64,000 nucleotides of DNA from Pseudomonas sp. GL-B-19 (GCF_019956415.1 NZ_JAHBDK010000053.1:1-64000); one strand, 5' to 3'. Shown: positions 41,658-51,016, counted from the stretch's first letter. Program-made: numbers and translations. Notes: a model not told the origin generated them from the letters alone.

Positions 41658-43751
41658 ATGGCAATCCCGGACGCCCTGAATCAGCAGCGAGCTTCTAGTC
41701 GCCTGCTGCAACCGACCGTCAAATCGCATCTGGCCTATACGCTGTTGTGCGCCTTGATCATGATGGTCATGTTCAGCCTGCTGCGTGTTGCGCTGCTGGT
41801 CTACAACCGCTCGATGATCCTCGACACACCGGCTGCGACCTTTCTTGAAGCGTTCGCCAACGGCCTGCGTTTCGACCTGCGTCTGGTGGTCTACCTCTGC
41901 ATTCCGCTGTTGCTGGCACTGTTCAGCGCCCGGGCGATGGCTGCTCGCGGGTTCTTCCGCTTCTGGCTGACCCTCGCTTCGAGCATCGCGCTGTTCCTCG
42001 GCCTGATGGAAATGGACTTCTACCGCGAGTTTCACCAGCGCCTCAACGGCCTGGTCTTCCAGTATGTGAAAGAAGACCCGAAAACCGTGATGAGCATGCT
42101 CTGGTACGGTTTCCCGGTGGTTCGCTATCTGCTGGCGTGGGCCTTTGGCACATTGATCCTGACTTTGGCGTTCAAGGGCGCCGATCGTGCGACCCGTCCT
42201 CGCGGCCCGTTCAGCGGTGGCAGCATCAGTACGCGCCAGATCGCCCCGTGGTATGCACGCATCGGCGTGTTCGTCGTCTGCCTGCTGATTTGCGTGGTCG
42301 CTGCTCGTGGCACTCTGCGTCAAGGCCCACCGATGCGTTGGGGTGACGTCTACACCACTGACTCGATCTTCGCCAACCAGTTGGGCCTCAACGGCACGCT
42401 GTCGCTGATCGCGGCGGCCAAGAGCCGGATGTCCGAAGATCGCGACAACATCTGGAAAGCCACACTGCCGCAGCCGGAGGCTCAGCAGACCGTGCGTGAC
42501 ATGCTGGTGATGAAAGACGAAAAACTGGTGGATGCCGAGACAGCCGCCGTGCGTCGTGATTACACGCCACCGGCCGACAAGACCCTGCCAATCAAGAACG
42601 TGGTCGTGATCCTGATGGAAAGCATGGCTGGTCACTCGGTCGGCGCGCTGGGTGGACCGGGTAACATCACGCCGTACCTCGACAAACTGTCGAAGGAAGG
42701 CCTGTTGTTCGACCGTTTCTTTTCCAACGGCACCCACACCCACCAGGGCATGTTCGCCACCATGGCCTGCTTCCCGAACCTGCCGGGTTTCGAATACCTG
42801 ATGCAGACCCCGGAAGGCAGCCACAAACTGTCCGGCCTGCCGCAATTGCTCAGTGCCCGTGACTTCGAAGACGTGTACGTCTATAACGGCGACTTCGCCT
42901 GGGATAACCAGTCGGGCTTCTTCAGCAACCAGGGCATGACCAACTTCATCGGCCGTAACGACTACGTGAACCCGGTGTTCTCTGATCCGACCTGGGGCGT
43001 GTCTGACCAGGACATGTTCGACCGTGGCCTGGTGGAGCTCAAGGCTCGGGAAAACGGCAAGCCGTTCTATGCCTTGCTGCAAACGTTATCCAACCACACG
43101 CCGTATGCCTTGCCGACACCTTTGCCGGTCGAGCGCGTCACCGATCGCGGCAACCTCAACGAACACCTGACCGCCATGCGTTACTCCGACTGGGCGCTGG
43201 GTCAGTTCTTTGAGAAGGCGCGTAAAGAGCCGTACTTCAAGGAAACCCTGTTTGTCATCGTGGGTGACCATGGTTTCGGTAACGAGCAGCAAATCACCGA
43301 AATGGACCTGGGTCGCTTCAACGTGCCGATGCTGATGATCGCACCGGGTATCCAGGAAAAGTTCGGCCAGCGTGACCACACCGTGGGCACTCAGATCGAC
43401 ATCGTGCCGACCATTATGGGCCGCATCGGTGGCGAAGTGCGCCATCAGTGCTGGGGTCGTGACCTGCTCAACCTGCCGGAAGGTGACGCCGGTTTTGGCG
43501 TGATCAAACCGTCGGGCAGCGAACAGACCACGGCCATTCTCACGGCTGACCAGATTCTGGTGCTACCGAAAGACAAGGATATGGAGCCTAAGATGTACCG
43601 CTACGAGCTGGGCGCCAATCCGCGTTCCGAGATCGTTCCTAACGATCCACACACTGCGGAGTTGAAGCTTAAGCTCGAATCGTTCCTGCAAACAGCGACC
43701 AAAAGCCTGCTCGATAACACCGCTGGTGTGGTTGATGGCAAGCCGGACTAA
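41658..43751 (+). CDS. LTA synthase-like sulfatase-fold membrane protein
   Basis: This 697-residue protein has five N-terminal membrane segments (about 25-230) and a periplasmic sulfatase/alkaline-phosphatase-fold domain (about 310-640). Visible motifs are VVVILMESMAGHS, the likely nucleophile Thr in SNGTHTHQGMFA, and the metal site GDHGFGNEQ. Gram-negative members move phosphoglycerol or phosphoethanolamine groups from phospholipids onto glycans; which acceptor applies here is not known. It stands alone between terminators. Confidence 0.9.
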   Translation: MAIPDALNQQRASSRLLQPTVKSHLAYTLLCALIMMVMFSLLRVALLVYNRSMILDTPAATFLEAFANGLRFDLRLVVYLCIPLLLALFSARAMAARGFFRFWLTLASSIALFLGLMEMDFYREFHQRLNGLVFQYVKEDPKTVMSMLWYGFPVVRYLLAWAFGTLILTLAFKGADRATRPRGPFSGGSISTRQIAPWYARIGVFVVCLLICVVAARGTLRQGPPMRWGDVYTTDSIFANQLGLNGTLSLIAAAKSRMSEDRDNIWKATLPQPEAQQTVRDMLVMKDEKLVDAETAAVRRDYTPPADKTLPIKNVVVILMESMAGHSVGALGGPGNITPYLDKLSKEGLLFDRFFSNGTHTHQGMFATMACFPNLPGFEYLMQTPEGSHKLSGLPQLLSARDFEDVYVYNGDFAWDNQSGFFSNQGMTNFIGRNDYVNPVFSDPTWGVSDQDMFDRGLVELKARENGKPFYALLQTLSNHTPYALPTPLPVERVTDRGNLNEHLTAMRYSDWALGQFFEKARKEPYFKETLFVIVGDHGFGNEQQITEMDLGRFNVPMLMIAPGIQEKFGQRDHTVGTQIDIVPTIMGRIGGEVRHQCWGRDLLNLPEGDAGFGVIKPSGSEQTTAILTADQILVLPKDKDMEPKMYRYELGANPRSEIVPNDPHTAELKLKLESFLQTATKSLLDNTAGVVDGKPD

Positions 43752-43765
43752 GTTTTCGGCGCAAT

Positions 43766-43800
43766 AAAAAAGAGGCCCTTTTTCAAGGGCCTCTTTTTTT
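43766..43800. terminator. bidirectional intrinsic terminator
   Basis: AAAAAAGAGGCCCTT pairs with AAGGGCCTCTTTTTT, so it works for the plus-strand LTA-synthase-like gene and for the minus-strand small DUF3309 gene. Confidence 0.93.
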
Positions 43801-43822
43801 GTCTGTTAACTCGTTATGTCCG

Positions 43823-43975
43823 TTATATCCGGCCAAGCAATAGCAGGATCAACAGCACCACCAGCACCACACCGATGATACCCGACGGGCCATAACCCCA
43901 ACTTCTGGAGTGTGGGAAAACCGGCAGACCACCGATCAGCAAGAGGATCAGAATAACGATCAGAATTGTGCCCAT
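43823..43975 (-). CDS. DUF3309 family small membrane protein
   Basis: A 50-residue protein starting MGTILIVILILLLIGGLPVF and ending LLILLLLGRI matches DUF3309: two hydrophobic segments joined by a Pro/Gly-rich loop (PHSRSWGYGPSGIIG). It probably resides in the inner membrane, and its function is unknown. The ATG at 43975 has AAGGAAATAGAC upstream. It was found by reading the interval directly, since it is short. Confidence 0.88.
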   Translation of the reverse strand: MGTILIVILILLLIGGLPVFPHSRSWGYGPSGIIGVVLVVLLILLLLGRI

Positions 43976-44261
43976 GTCTATTTCCTTGTTGAAAGTCTTC
44001 TGGAATGACCTGTCTTTAAACTGTCAGCTGGAAAGCAATAATTTCTAGCTGCTTACAAAATCCGACTGGTGCGCGAGTCGGAAAATTCCATGTTTTTTTA
44101 ATGTTTTTCGAAGACAGACTTATTTCATTTGTTCCAGTGTTAGTTGAATCACACGCGCCCACGGTTTGCTCGGGCCATTCAGCAATCTGATGGAGCGTGG
44201 GTCGGGCAATGTCCTTCGCTACACTCAGCGAATCTTCCCCGGAACCACAAGGCTGTTTGCT

Positions 44262-45077
44262 ATGCAAAATCGCATGATGATCACTGGCGCGGGCTCGGGC
44301 CTGGGTCGCGAAATCGCGCTGCGCTGGGCGCGCGAAGGCTGGCAACTGGCCTTGTCAGATGTCAGCGAACCCGGCTTGCAGGAAACCCTGAAACTGGTTC
44401 GCGAGGCCGGAGGTGACGGATTTACCCAGCGCTGCGACGTGCGCGATTACAGCCAGCTGACCGCATTCGCTCAGGCCTGCGAAGAAAAGCTGGGTGGCAT
44501 CGATATCATCGTCAATAACGCCGGTGTTGCTTCGGGCGGTTTCTTCAGTGAACTGTCGCTGGAAGACTGGGACTGGCAGATCGCGATCAACCTGATGGGG
44601 GTGGTCAAGGGCTGCAAGGCGTTCCTGCCGCTGCTGGAAGAAAGCAAAGGCAAAATCATCAACATCGCGTCGATGGCCGCCCTGATGCAAGGCCCGGCCA
44701 TGAGCAACTACAACGTGGCCAAGGCCGGCGTGGTGGCGTTGTCCGAAAGCCTGTTGATCGAGCTGGCACAGCAGGAAGTGAGCGTGCATGTGGTGTGCCC
44801 GTCGTTCTTCCAGACTAATTTGCTCGACTCTTTCCGCGGTCCGACCCCGGCGATGAAGGCGCAGGTCGGTAAATTGCTGGAAAGTTCGCCGATCACCGCC
44901 TCTGACATTGCCGACTACATCTACCAACAGGTGGCCGCCGGTGAGTTCATGATCCTGCCTCACGAACAGGGCCGCATGGCCTGGGCGATCAAACAGAAGA
45001 ACCCGCAACTGCTCTACAACGAAATGACCGTCATGGCCGATAAAATGCGCGCCAAGGCCAAACAAAACGCTGGCTGA
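44262..45077 (+). CDS. SDR family oxidoreductase
   Basis: This 271-residue short-chain dehydrogenase has TGAGSGLGREIA, NNAG, the Ser in IASMA and the catalytic YNVAKAG. It resembles bacterial SDRs near retinol or 3-oxoacyl reductases, but its substrate cannot be assigned. I chose the ATG at 44262 (MQNRMMITGAGSG) since it puts the cofactor motif near the N-terminus as usual; the frame is open up to 44166. It is followed by ynfA after 64 bp. Confidence 0.85.
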   Translation: MQNRMMITGAGSGLGREIALRWAREGWQLALSDVSEPGLQETLKLVREAGGDGFTQRCDVRDYSQLTAFAQACEEKLGGIDIIVNNAGVASGGFFSELSLEDWDWQIAINLMGVVKGCKAFLPLLEESKGKIINIASMAALMQGPAMSNYNVAKAGVVALSESLLIELAQQEVSVHVVCPSFFQTNLLDSFRGPTPAMKAQVGKLLESSPITASDIADYIYQQVAAGEFMILPHEQGRMAWAIKQKNPQLLYNEMTVMADKMRAKAKQNAG

Positions 45078-45141
45078 ACTTGCCCGTAGGCAACAGCGTC
45101 GTTAGGGTGGCCGCCACCGGCCATCCTCACGAGGCATCTGC

Positions 45142-45474
45142 ATGCTCAATTACTTGTGGTTTTTCCTCGCGGCGCTGTTTGAAATCGCCGGCTGTTTCGC
45201 GTTCTGGATGTGGTTGCGCCAAGGCAAAAGCGTTGTGTGGGTGCTTCCGGCGCTGCTCAGCCTGACCTTGTTCGCGCTGCTGCTGACGCGTGTCGAGGCC
45301 TCCTACGCAGGGCGCGCCTATGCCGCCTACGGTGGCATTTACATCATTGCTTCAATTGGCTGGCTGGCGGTCGTCGAGCGAATCCGTCCATTGAGCTCGG
45401 ACTGGATTGGTGTGGCGCTGTGCGTGATCGGGGCCAGCGTCATTTTGTTTGGCCCGCGCTTTACCGCGTCCTGA
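45142..45474 (+). CDS. ynfA: YnfA family membrane protein
   Basis: This 110-residue protein has four membrane segments and UPF0060/YnfA motifs (FFLAALFEIAGCFAFWMWLR, AYAAYGGIYI). The family is SMR-like, and some members export drugs. ACGAGGCATCTGC precedes the ATG. It lies between an SDR gene and a CsrA paralogue without an evident link. Confidence 0.93.
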   Translation: MLNYLWFFLAALFEIAGCFAFWMWLRQGKSVVWVLPALLSLTLFALLLTRVEASYAGRAYAAYGGIYIIASIGWLAVVERIRPLSSDWIGVALCVIGASVILFGPRFTAS

Positions 45475-45565
45475 AGGAACGGTCCTGCATTCAATCGATT
45501 TGTCGGACGCATCCGTCAGAGGTGATCGTCCAGCGCTGTAGGGCTGGGCTGATTTGCCGTCCTCG

Positions 45566-45619
45566 CCTTGAAGACCCGCTAAACGCCGGGCATCTTCAAG
45601 GACCGGCAATCCTCAAGGA
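45566..45619 (+). promoter_or_regulatory. csrA leader with hairpin and two CAAGGA motifs
   Basis: A perfect 9-bp stem, CCTTGAAGA...TCTTCAAGG (45566-45601), contains a smaller CCCG/CGGG stem. Its 3' arm ends in CAAGGA (45597-45602). A second CAAGGA (45614-45619) is the csrA ribosome binding site. Both fit the core of CsrA/Rsm binding sites, so self-repression is plausible. Confidence 0.5.
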
Positions 45620-45627
45620 CCAATACC

Positions 45628-45813
45628 ATGCTTGTACTCAGTCGCGTTGTGGGCGAGGTGATTTCCATCGGTGACAACATTTCACTGCGTGTCCTCAACG
45701 TCAGCGGCAACAGTGTGCGCTTTGGCGTCGAAGCGCCGCTGAACGTCAATGTGCATCGGGCTGAAGTCTATGAGCGCATCCAGGTAAAACTGGCCAAGAC
45801 CAAGGGGCGCTGA
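45628..45813 (+). CDS. csrA: CsrA/Rsm family RNA-binding regulator (paralogue)
   Basis: This 61-residue CsrA protein begins MLVLSRVVGEVISIGDNI and keeps the key RNA-contact residues Leu4 and Arg44 (VHRAEVYERI). It is more diverged from the canonical RsmA (MLILTRRVGETLMVGD), so it is an extra family member, perhaps of the RsmI/CsrA1 type. It would bind GGA motifs near ribosome binding sites. Its own leader has two CAAGGA motifs. It is convergent with yheU, six bases apart. Confidence 0.9.
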   Translation: MLVLSRVVGEVISIGDNISLRVLNVSGNSVRFGVEAPLNVNVHRAEVYERIQVKLAKTKGR

Positions 45814-45818
45814 GCCGT

Positions 45819-46046
45819 TCAGTCAAACAGGTGCTTGGGCACATCGTGCTTGAGCATCAATTGGCATTGCTCGCTTTCCGGGTCGAAAACGATCAGTGCC
45901 TGGCCTTTGGTCAATGCCTGGCGGACCCGCAACACACGGGTTTCCAGCGGCGTGTCATCACCATTGTCCGTACCGTCACGAGTCACGAAATCCTCGATCA
46001 GGCGGGTCAGGGTGTCGACTTCAAGTTGGTCGTAGGGGATCAGCAT
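45819..46046 (-). CDS. YheU family protein
   Basis: This 75-residue protein of the UPF0270/YheU family begins MLIPYDQLEVDTLTRLIEDFVTRDGTDNG and ends in a basic-acidic tail. No function is established. I take the ATG at 46046 as the start because it matches the family's N-terminus; the frame stays open for another 61 codons upstream, but that part has no family features. Confidence 0.9.
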   Translation of the reverse strand: MLIPYDQLEVDTLTRLIEDFVTRDGTDNGDDTPLETRVLRVRQALTKGQALIVFDPESEQCQLMLKHDVPKHLFD

Positions 46047-46152
46047 AGGCACCTCGGCTAAACAATGGCGCGATGCTACGGCGAATGATCGGTGGCGGCT
46101 AGCCTCGGCCTGATGTGTCGCCTGTGCGGCCGCCTTCGTCGGAACGCCGCCC

Positions 46153-46213
46153 GGAGCAAGCTCGCTCCCACAGTTGACCGCAGTTCCCTGTGGGAGCGAG
46201 CCTGCTTGCGATA
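46153..46213. repeat. REP doublet
   Basis: CCGGAGCAAGCTCGCTCCCACA faces TGTGGGAGCGAGCCTGCTTG with a 17-base spacer, between yheU and the convergent peptidase gene. Confidence 0.85.
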
Positions 46214-46237
46214 GCGCAAGATCAAACAATGAAGATG

Positions 46238-47428
46238 TCAGCTATCGGAGCGCTGCCCCACCAGGCTATCCACCGATGGCACCCGCGTATCACTTTCCAT
46301 CTGCGTGTCATGTTCGATCTGATGACTGAACCGGTCCAGCGACCCCTTCGCCGGTTGCGCATCGCTGGCAAAAACCGGCGGGCTCAGAATGTAGGCACCC
46401 AGTAAGCGGCTCAATGCCGCCAGGCTATCGATATGCGTACGCTCATAACCGTGCGTCGCATCGCAACCAAAGGCGAGCAGGGCGGTGCGAATGTCGTGCC
46501 CGGCGGTCACCGCCGAGTGCGCATCGCTGAAGTAGTAACGGAACAGGTCGCGGCGCACCGGCAATTCGTTGTCACTGGCCAAGCGCAGCAAATGTCGCGA
46601 CAAGTGATAGTCATAAGGTCCACCGGAATCCTGCATCGCCACACTGACGGCGTGTTCGCTGGAATGCTGGCCGGGCGCGACGGGCGCAATATCGATGCCG
46701 ACGAATTCGCTGACGTCCCACGGTAATGCTGCCGCCGCGCCGCTGCCGGTTTCCTCGGTGATGGTGAACAGCGGATGGCAGTCGATCATCAATTCCTCGC
46801 CACTGTCGACGATGGCTTTCATCGCCGCGAGCAATGCAGCAACACCGGCCTTGTCGTCCAGATGGCGGGCGCTGATGTGACCGCTTTCAGTGAATTCCGG
46901 CAAGGGGTCGAAGGCCACGAAATCGCCAACGCTGATCCCCAGCGAATCGCAGTCGGCACGGGTGGCGCAATAAGCGTCCAGTCGCAACTCGATGTGATCC
47001 CAACTGATCGGCAACTCGTCTACGGCGGTGTTGAAGGCGTGCCCGGAAGCCATCAGCGGCAATACGCTGCCGCGAATCACGCCGTTGTCGGTGAAGAGGC
47101 TGACCCGGCTGCCCTCGGCAAAACGGCTGGACCAGCAACCGACCGGCGCCAGTGTCAGACGACCGTTATCTTTGATGGCGCGAACCGCCGCACCGATGGT
47201 GTCCAGGTGGGCGGAAACTGCGCGGTCGGGACTGTTTTTCTTGCCTTTGAGGGTCGCACGGATAGTCCCGCGTCGGGTCATTTCGAATGGAATACCCAGC
47301 TCTTCAAGGCGTTCGGCGACATAGCGCACGATGGTGTCGGTGAACCCGGTCGGGCTGGGAATGGCGAGCATTTCCAGCAGGACTTTTTGCAGATAGTTGA
47401 GATCCGGTTCGGGAATTTTGCTGGTCAT
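46238..47428 (-). CDS. M42 family peptidase of the NAGGN osmoprotectant system
   Basis: This 396-residue M42-type metallo-aminopeptidase has the metal ligands in AHLDTIGAA, the ARHLDDKAGVAAL Asp and the catalytic ITEETGSG Glu pair. In Pseudomonas this gene usually follows the two NAGGN synthesis genes and may turn over the dipeptide or precursors, though its substrate is not proven. It lies 66 bp after ngg on the same strand. That gap contains a short GTTCCCACGC repeat. Confidence 0.9.
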   Translation of the reverse strand: MTSKIPEPDLNYLQKVLLEMLAIPSPTGFTDTIVRYVAERLEELGIPFEMTRRGTIRATLKGKKNSPDRAVSAHLDTIGAAVRAIKDNGRLTLAPVGCWSSRFAEGSRVSLFTDNGVIRGSVLPLMASGHAFNTAVDELPISWDHIELRLDAYCATRADCDSLGISVGDFVAFDPLPEFTESGHISARHLDDKAGVAALLAAMKAIVDSGEELMIDCHPLFTITEETGSGAAAALPWDVSEFVGIDIAPVAPGQHSSEHAVSVAMQDSGGPYDYHLSRHLLRLASDNELPVRRDLFRYYFSDAHSAVTAGHDIRTALLAFGCDATHGYERTHIDSLAALSRLLGAYILSPPVFASDAQPAKGSLDRFSHQIEHDTQMESDTRVPSVDSLVGQRSDS

Positions 47429-47453
47429 GGAAACTCCTGATGGGTACAGAACT

Positions 47454-47484
47454 GATCGTTCCCACGCAGAGCGTGGGAACGATC
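47454..47484. repeat. GTTCCCACGC palindrome
   Basis: GATCGTTCCCACGC and GCGTGGGAACGATC face each other around AGA, a perfect 14-bp inverted repeat. It is a known short palindrome type of fluorescent pseudomonads, here between ngg and the M42 gene. Confidence 0.85.
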
Positions 47485-47494
47485 AAGAAGGGAA

Positions 47495-49240
47495 CTAGGC
47501 AGCCGGCTGACTATGCGGAAACAACAAATCCACAAACCGCTCAGCCGTCGGCTGTGGTTCATGGTTGGCCAATCCGGCGCGCTCATTCGCCTCGATAAAC
47601 ACATACGCCGGCTGATCGGCAGCGAGCACCATCAAGTCGAGTCCGACCATCGGGATATCCAGCGCCCGCGCCGCACGCACCGCAGCATCCTCCAGAGTTG
47701 GATGCAGAATCGCCGTGACATCCTCCAGAATCCCGCCTGTATGTAGATTCGCCGTACGCCGTACGAACAAATGCTCGCCCGCCGGCAGAATGCTGCTGTA
47801 GTCGTAACCCGCCGCATGTAACGTGCGCTGGGTCTCATGATCCAGGGGTATTTTGCTCTCTCCGCTGGTCGCCGCCTGTCGACGCCGGCTCTGGGCTTCG
47901 ATCAGCGCACCGATAGAATGCTGGCCGTCGCCGACCACCTCTGCCGGCCGCCGAATCGCCGCCGCCACCACCTCAAACCCGATCACCACAATCCGCAGGT
48001 CGAGGCCTTCGTGAAAACTTTCCAGCAGCACTCGACTGTCGAACTGGCGAGCGGCTTCGATGGCTTGCTGCACCTCTTCAATCGTCCGCAAATCCACGGC
48101 AACCCCTTGACCTTGCTCGCCATCCAGCGGCTTGACCACCACCCGCTCGTGCTCATCGAGAAACGCCAGGTTGTCATCGGCATTGCCCGCCAGTTGTTGC
48201 GAAGGCAGGTTCAGCCCTGCGCCTTTGAGCACTTTGTGCGTCAGGCTTTTGTCCTGACACAGGCTCATGCTGATGGCGCTGGTCAGGTCGCTCAACGATT
48301 CGCGGCAGCGCACCCGGCGCCCGCCGTGGCTGAGGGTGAACAGGCTGGCATCGGCATCATCAACGTGCACATCAATGCCGCGCCGATGGGCTTCCTCGAC
48401 GATGATCCGTGCATACGGATTGAATTTGGCCTGCGGCCCAGGCCCGAGAAACAGCGGCTGATTGATGCCGTTCTTGCGCTTGATGGCAAAGGTCGAGAGG
48501 TTGCGGAAACCGAGTTTGGCGTAAAGGCTTTTCGCCTGCCGGTTGTCGTGTAAAACCGACAAGTCAAGGTAACTCAGCCCACGGCTCATGAAGTGTTCGA
48601 TCAAATGTCGCACCAACACTTCACCGACACCGGGCCGCGAGCAGCAAGGGTCGACCGCGAGGCACCACAGGCTGCTGCCGTTTTCCGGGTCGTTGAACGC
48701 CTTGTGGTGATTGAGGCCCATGACACTGCCGATGATCGCGCCGCTGTCTTCATCCTCGGCCAGCCAATACACCGGGCCACCCAGATGGCGCGGGGTCAGC
48801 AGACTTGCATCGATGGGCAACATGCCGCGCGCCTGATACAGCTGATTGATTGCCAGCCAGTCCGCATCACTTTGTACCCGACGGATACGAAAACCGCGAA
48901 ACACGCGCGTCGCCTGACGGTAATCACTGAACCACAACCGCAAGGTGTCTGACGGGTCAAGAAACAGCTGTGCGGGTTCAAGCCCCAGTATTTGCTGAGG
49001 CGCGGCAACGTACAACGCAATGTCGCGTTCGCCCGGCTGCTCATTGAGCAACTCTTGGGCGAGGCTGGCCGGATCGGGAAAGGTGTGCCCGATCAGCAAC
49101 CGGCCCCAGCCGCAATGCACGGCGATCGGCGCGGCACTCAGTTCGCTGCCGTCTTCGGCCAGACGCGCCTGCAAGCGTTCATAGGAAGGCGTCTGGCCGC
49201 GCAACAAGCGTTGGCTGTAAGCCGTGGCGTTGGGTTTCAT
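47495..49240 (-). CDS. ngg: N-acetylglutaminylglutamine synthetase
   Basis: This 581-residue protein fuses an N-terminal GNAT domain (about 100-250, with LAVDPCCSRPGVGEVL) and a C-terminal ATP-grasp ligase domain (about 290-575, with VVVKPLDGEQGQGV). The acetyltransferase makes acetylglutamine and the ligase joins a second glutamine to give NAGG. The protein acts in osmoprotection. It starts at ATG 49240, three bases after asnO ends, and is in the same transcript. Confidence 0.93.
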   Translation of the reverse strand: MKPNATAYSQRLLRGQTPSYERLQARLAEDGSELSAAPIAVHCGWGRLLIGHTFPDPASLAQELLNEQPGERDIALYVAAPQQILGLEPAQLFLDPSDTLRLWFSDYRQATRVFRGFRIRRVQSDADWLAINQLYQARGMLPIDASLLTPRHLGGPVYWLAEDEDSGAIIGSVMGLNHHKAFNDPENGSSLWCLAVDPCCSRPGVGEVLVRHLIEHFMSRGLSYLDLSVLHDNRQAKSLYAKLGFRNLSTFAIKRKNGINQPLFLGPGPQAKFNPYARIIVEEAHRRGIDVHVDDADASLFTLSHGGRRVRCRESLSDLTSAISMSLCQDKSLTHKVLKGAGLNLPSQQLAGNADDNLAFLDEHERVVVKPLDGEQGQGVAVDLRTIEEVQQAIEAARQFDSRVLLESFHEGLDLRIVVIGFEVVAAAIRRPAEVVGDGQHSIGALIEAQSRRRQAATSGESKIPLDHETQRTLHAAGYDYSSILPAGEHLFVRRTANLHTGGILEDVTAILHPTLEDAAVRAARALDIPMVGLDLMVLAADQPAYVFIEANERAGLANHEPQPTAERFVDLLFPHSQPAA

Positions 49241-49243
49241 CGA

Positions 49244-51016
49244 TCAGATTCCTTGCTCGCTGAGCCACAGGTTCAGGGCCGCCAATTGCCACAGCTTGGA
49301 GCCGCGCAGCGGGGTCAATTGACCTTGCGGATCTGTCAGCAGCCGGTCGAGCATGGCCGGGTTGAACAGGCCGCGATCCTGACTGGGATCGAGCAGCAAT
49401 TCGCGCACCCAGTTCAGCGTATCGCCCCGTAAGTGCTTGAGGCCGGGCACCGGGAAGTAACCCTTCTTGCGATCGATGACTTCACTCGGAATCACCAGTC
49501 GCGCCGCTTCCTTGAGGACTTGTTTGCCGCCGTCCGGCAGTTTGAATTTACCCGGCACGCGGGCCGACAATTCCACCAGCCGATAGTCGAGAAACGGCGT
49601 GCGTGCTTCCAGACCCCAAGCCATGGTCATGTTGTCGACGCGTTTGACCGGGTCGTCGACCAGCATCACCGTACTGTCCAGACGCAGGGCCTTGTCCACC
49701 GCAGCGTCGGCACCGGGTTGTGCGAAATGTTCCTTCACGAAGTCACCGGCGGCGTCATTGGCTGTCAGCCATTTCGGCTGCACGGTGGCTGCGTAATCGT
49801 CGTAGCTACGGTCGAAGAACGCCTCTCGATAGGCCGTGTACGGATCGGCAGCACCGTCGACCTGCGGGTACCAGTGATAACCGGCAAATAACTCGTCCGC
49901 GCCCTGGCCGCTCTGGACCACTTTGCAATGTTTGGCCACTTCGCGGGACAGCAAATAGAAGGCGATGCAGTCATGGCTGACCATCGGCTCGCTCATGGCG
50001 CGGAACGCTGCCGGCAGTTGCTCGATGATCTCTTTTTCGTCGATGCGCAATTGATGGTGCTGTGTGCCGTAGTGCCTGGCGATCAGGTCCGAATACTGAA
50101 ACTCGTCGCCGCGCTCGCCGCCGGCATCTTGAAAACCGATGGAGAAAGTCGCCAGGTTTTCCACGCCGACTTCACGCAACAGCCCGACCAGCAGGCTCGA
50201 ATCGACACCGCCCGAAAGCAATACGCCGACGTCAACCGCCGCACGTTGACGAATCGCCACTGCGTCGCGAGTGCTGTCGAGCACACGGTCACGCCAGTCT
50301 TCGAGGGTCAGGTTCATTTCGTCGGCGCGTGGGCCGTAGGGCAGGGTCCACCAGATTTTCTGTTCGGTGGCGCCGTCTGCTTCGATGCGCATCCAGGTGG
50401 CCGGCGGCAGCTTTTCAATACCGGCCAGCAGGGTGCGCGGCGCCGGGACCACGGCATGGAAATTCAGATAATGATTGAGCGCCACCGGGTCGAGCATCGG
50501 GTTGATCTCGCCACCCTTGAGCAACGCCGGCAACGCCGAGGCAAAGCGCAGTCGCTGAGCGGTGCGCGACAGGTACAGCGGCTTCACGCCGAGGCGGTCG
50601 CGGGCGATGAACAAGCGCTGGGCGTCACGTTCCCAAATCGCGAACGCGAACATGCCGTTGAGTTTGGGCAGCAAGGCTTCGCCCCAGGCGTGATAGCCCT
50701 TGAGCAGTACTTCGGTGTCACCGCCGGAATAGAAGACATAGCCGAGGCTTTCGAGCTCGGCGCGCAGTTCCGGGAAGTTGTAGATTGCGCCGTTGAAGGC
50801 CAGGGACAAGCCCAATTGATTGTCGATCATCGGCTGCGCCGAGCCGTTCGACAGGTCCATGATTTTCAGGCGCCGATGGCCCAGGGCAATCGGTCCTTGA
50901 GCGTGAAAACCCCAGGCATCCGGGCCGCGAGGGGCCAGGTGATGGGTGATTCGTTCAACGGCCGCGAGGTCCGCCGGTTGGTGATCAAAACGTAACTCGC
51001 CAGCTAATCCGCACAT
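49244..51016 (-). CDS. asnO: N-acetylglutaminylglutamine amidotransferase (asparagine synthase-like)
   Basis: This 590-residue protein has a glutamine-hydrolysing N-terminal domain starting at Cys2 (MCGLAGELRF) and an asparagine-synthase ATP domain (DVGVLLSGGVDSSLL). It amidates the dipeptide to N-acetylglutaminylglutamine amide, an osmolyte built up under salt stress in Pseudomonas and Sinorhizobium. The ATG at 51016 gives the mature N-terminal Cys directly after Met, so the open frame upstream to 51067 is not used. It is first in asnO-ngg-peptidase. Confidence 0.94.
   Translation of the reverse strand: MCGLAGELRFDHQPADLAAVERITHHLAPRGPDAWGFHAQGPIALGHRRLKIMDLSNGSAQPMIDNQLGLSLAFNGAIYNFPELRAELESLGYVFYSGGDTEVLLKGYHAWGEALLPKLNGMFAFAIWERDAQRLFIARDRLGVKPLYLSRTAQRLRFASALPALLKGGEINPMLDPVALNHYLNFHAVVPAPRTLLAGIEKLPPATWMRIEADGATEQKIWWTLPYGPRADEMNLTLEDWRDRVLDSTRDAVAIRQRAAVDVGVLLSGGVDSSLLVGLLREVGVENLATFSIGFQDAGGERGDEFQYSDLIARHYGTQHHQLRIDEKEIIEQLPAAFRAMSEPMVSHDCIAFYLLSREVAKHCKVVQSGQGADELFAGYHWYPQVDGAADPYTAYREAFFDRSYDDYAATVQPKWLTANDAAGDFVKEHFAQPGADAAVDKALRLDSTVMLVDDPVKRVDNMTMAWGLEARTPFLDYRLVELSARVPGKFKLPDGGKQVLKEAARLVIPSEVIDRKKGYFPVPGLKHLRGDTLNWVRELLLDPSQDRGLFNPAMLDRLLTDPQGQLTPLRGSKLWQLAALNLWLSEQGI

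Noticed and set aside
44056..44087. CCGACT...AGTCGG hairpin upstream of the SDR gene considered as a terminator
   Set aside because: The tail is only T4 on the minus strand and no gene would need it there; left as an unexplained stem.
47454..47484. GTTCCCACGC palindrome considered as a CRISPR repeat
   Set aside because: Only one copy, no spacers and no cas genes; it is a dispersed palindrome of this genus.
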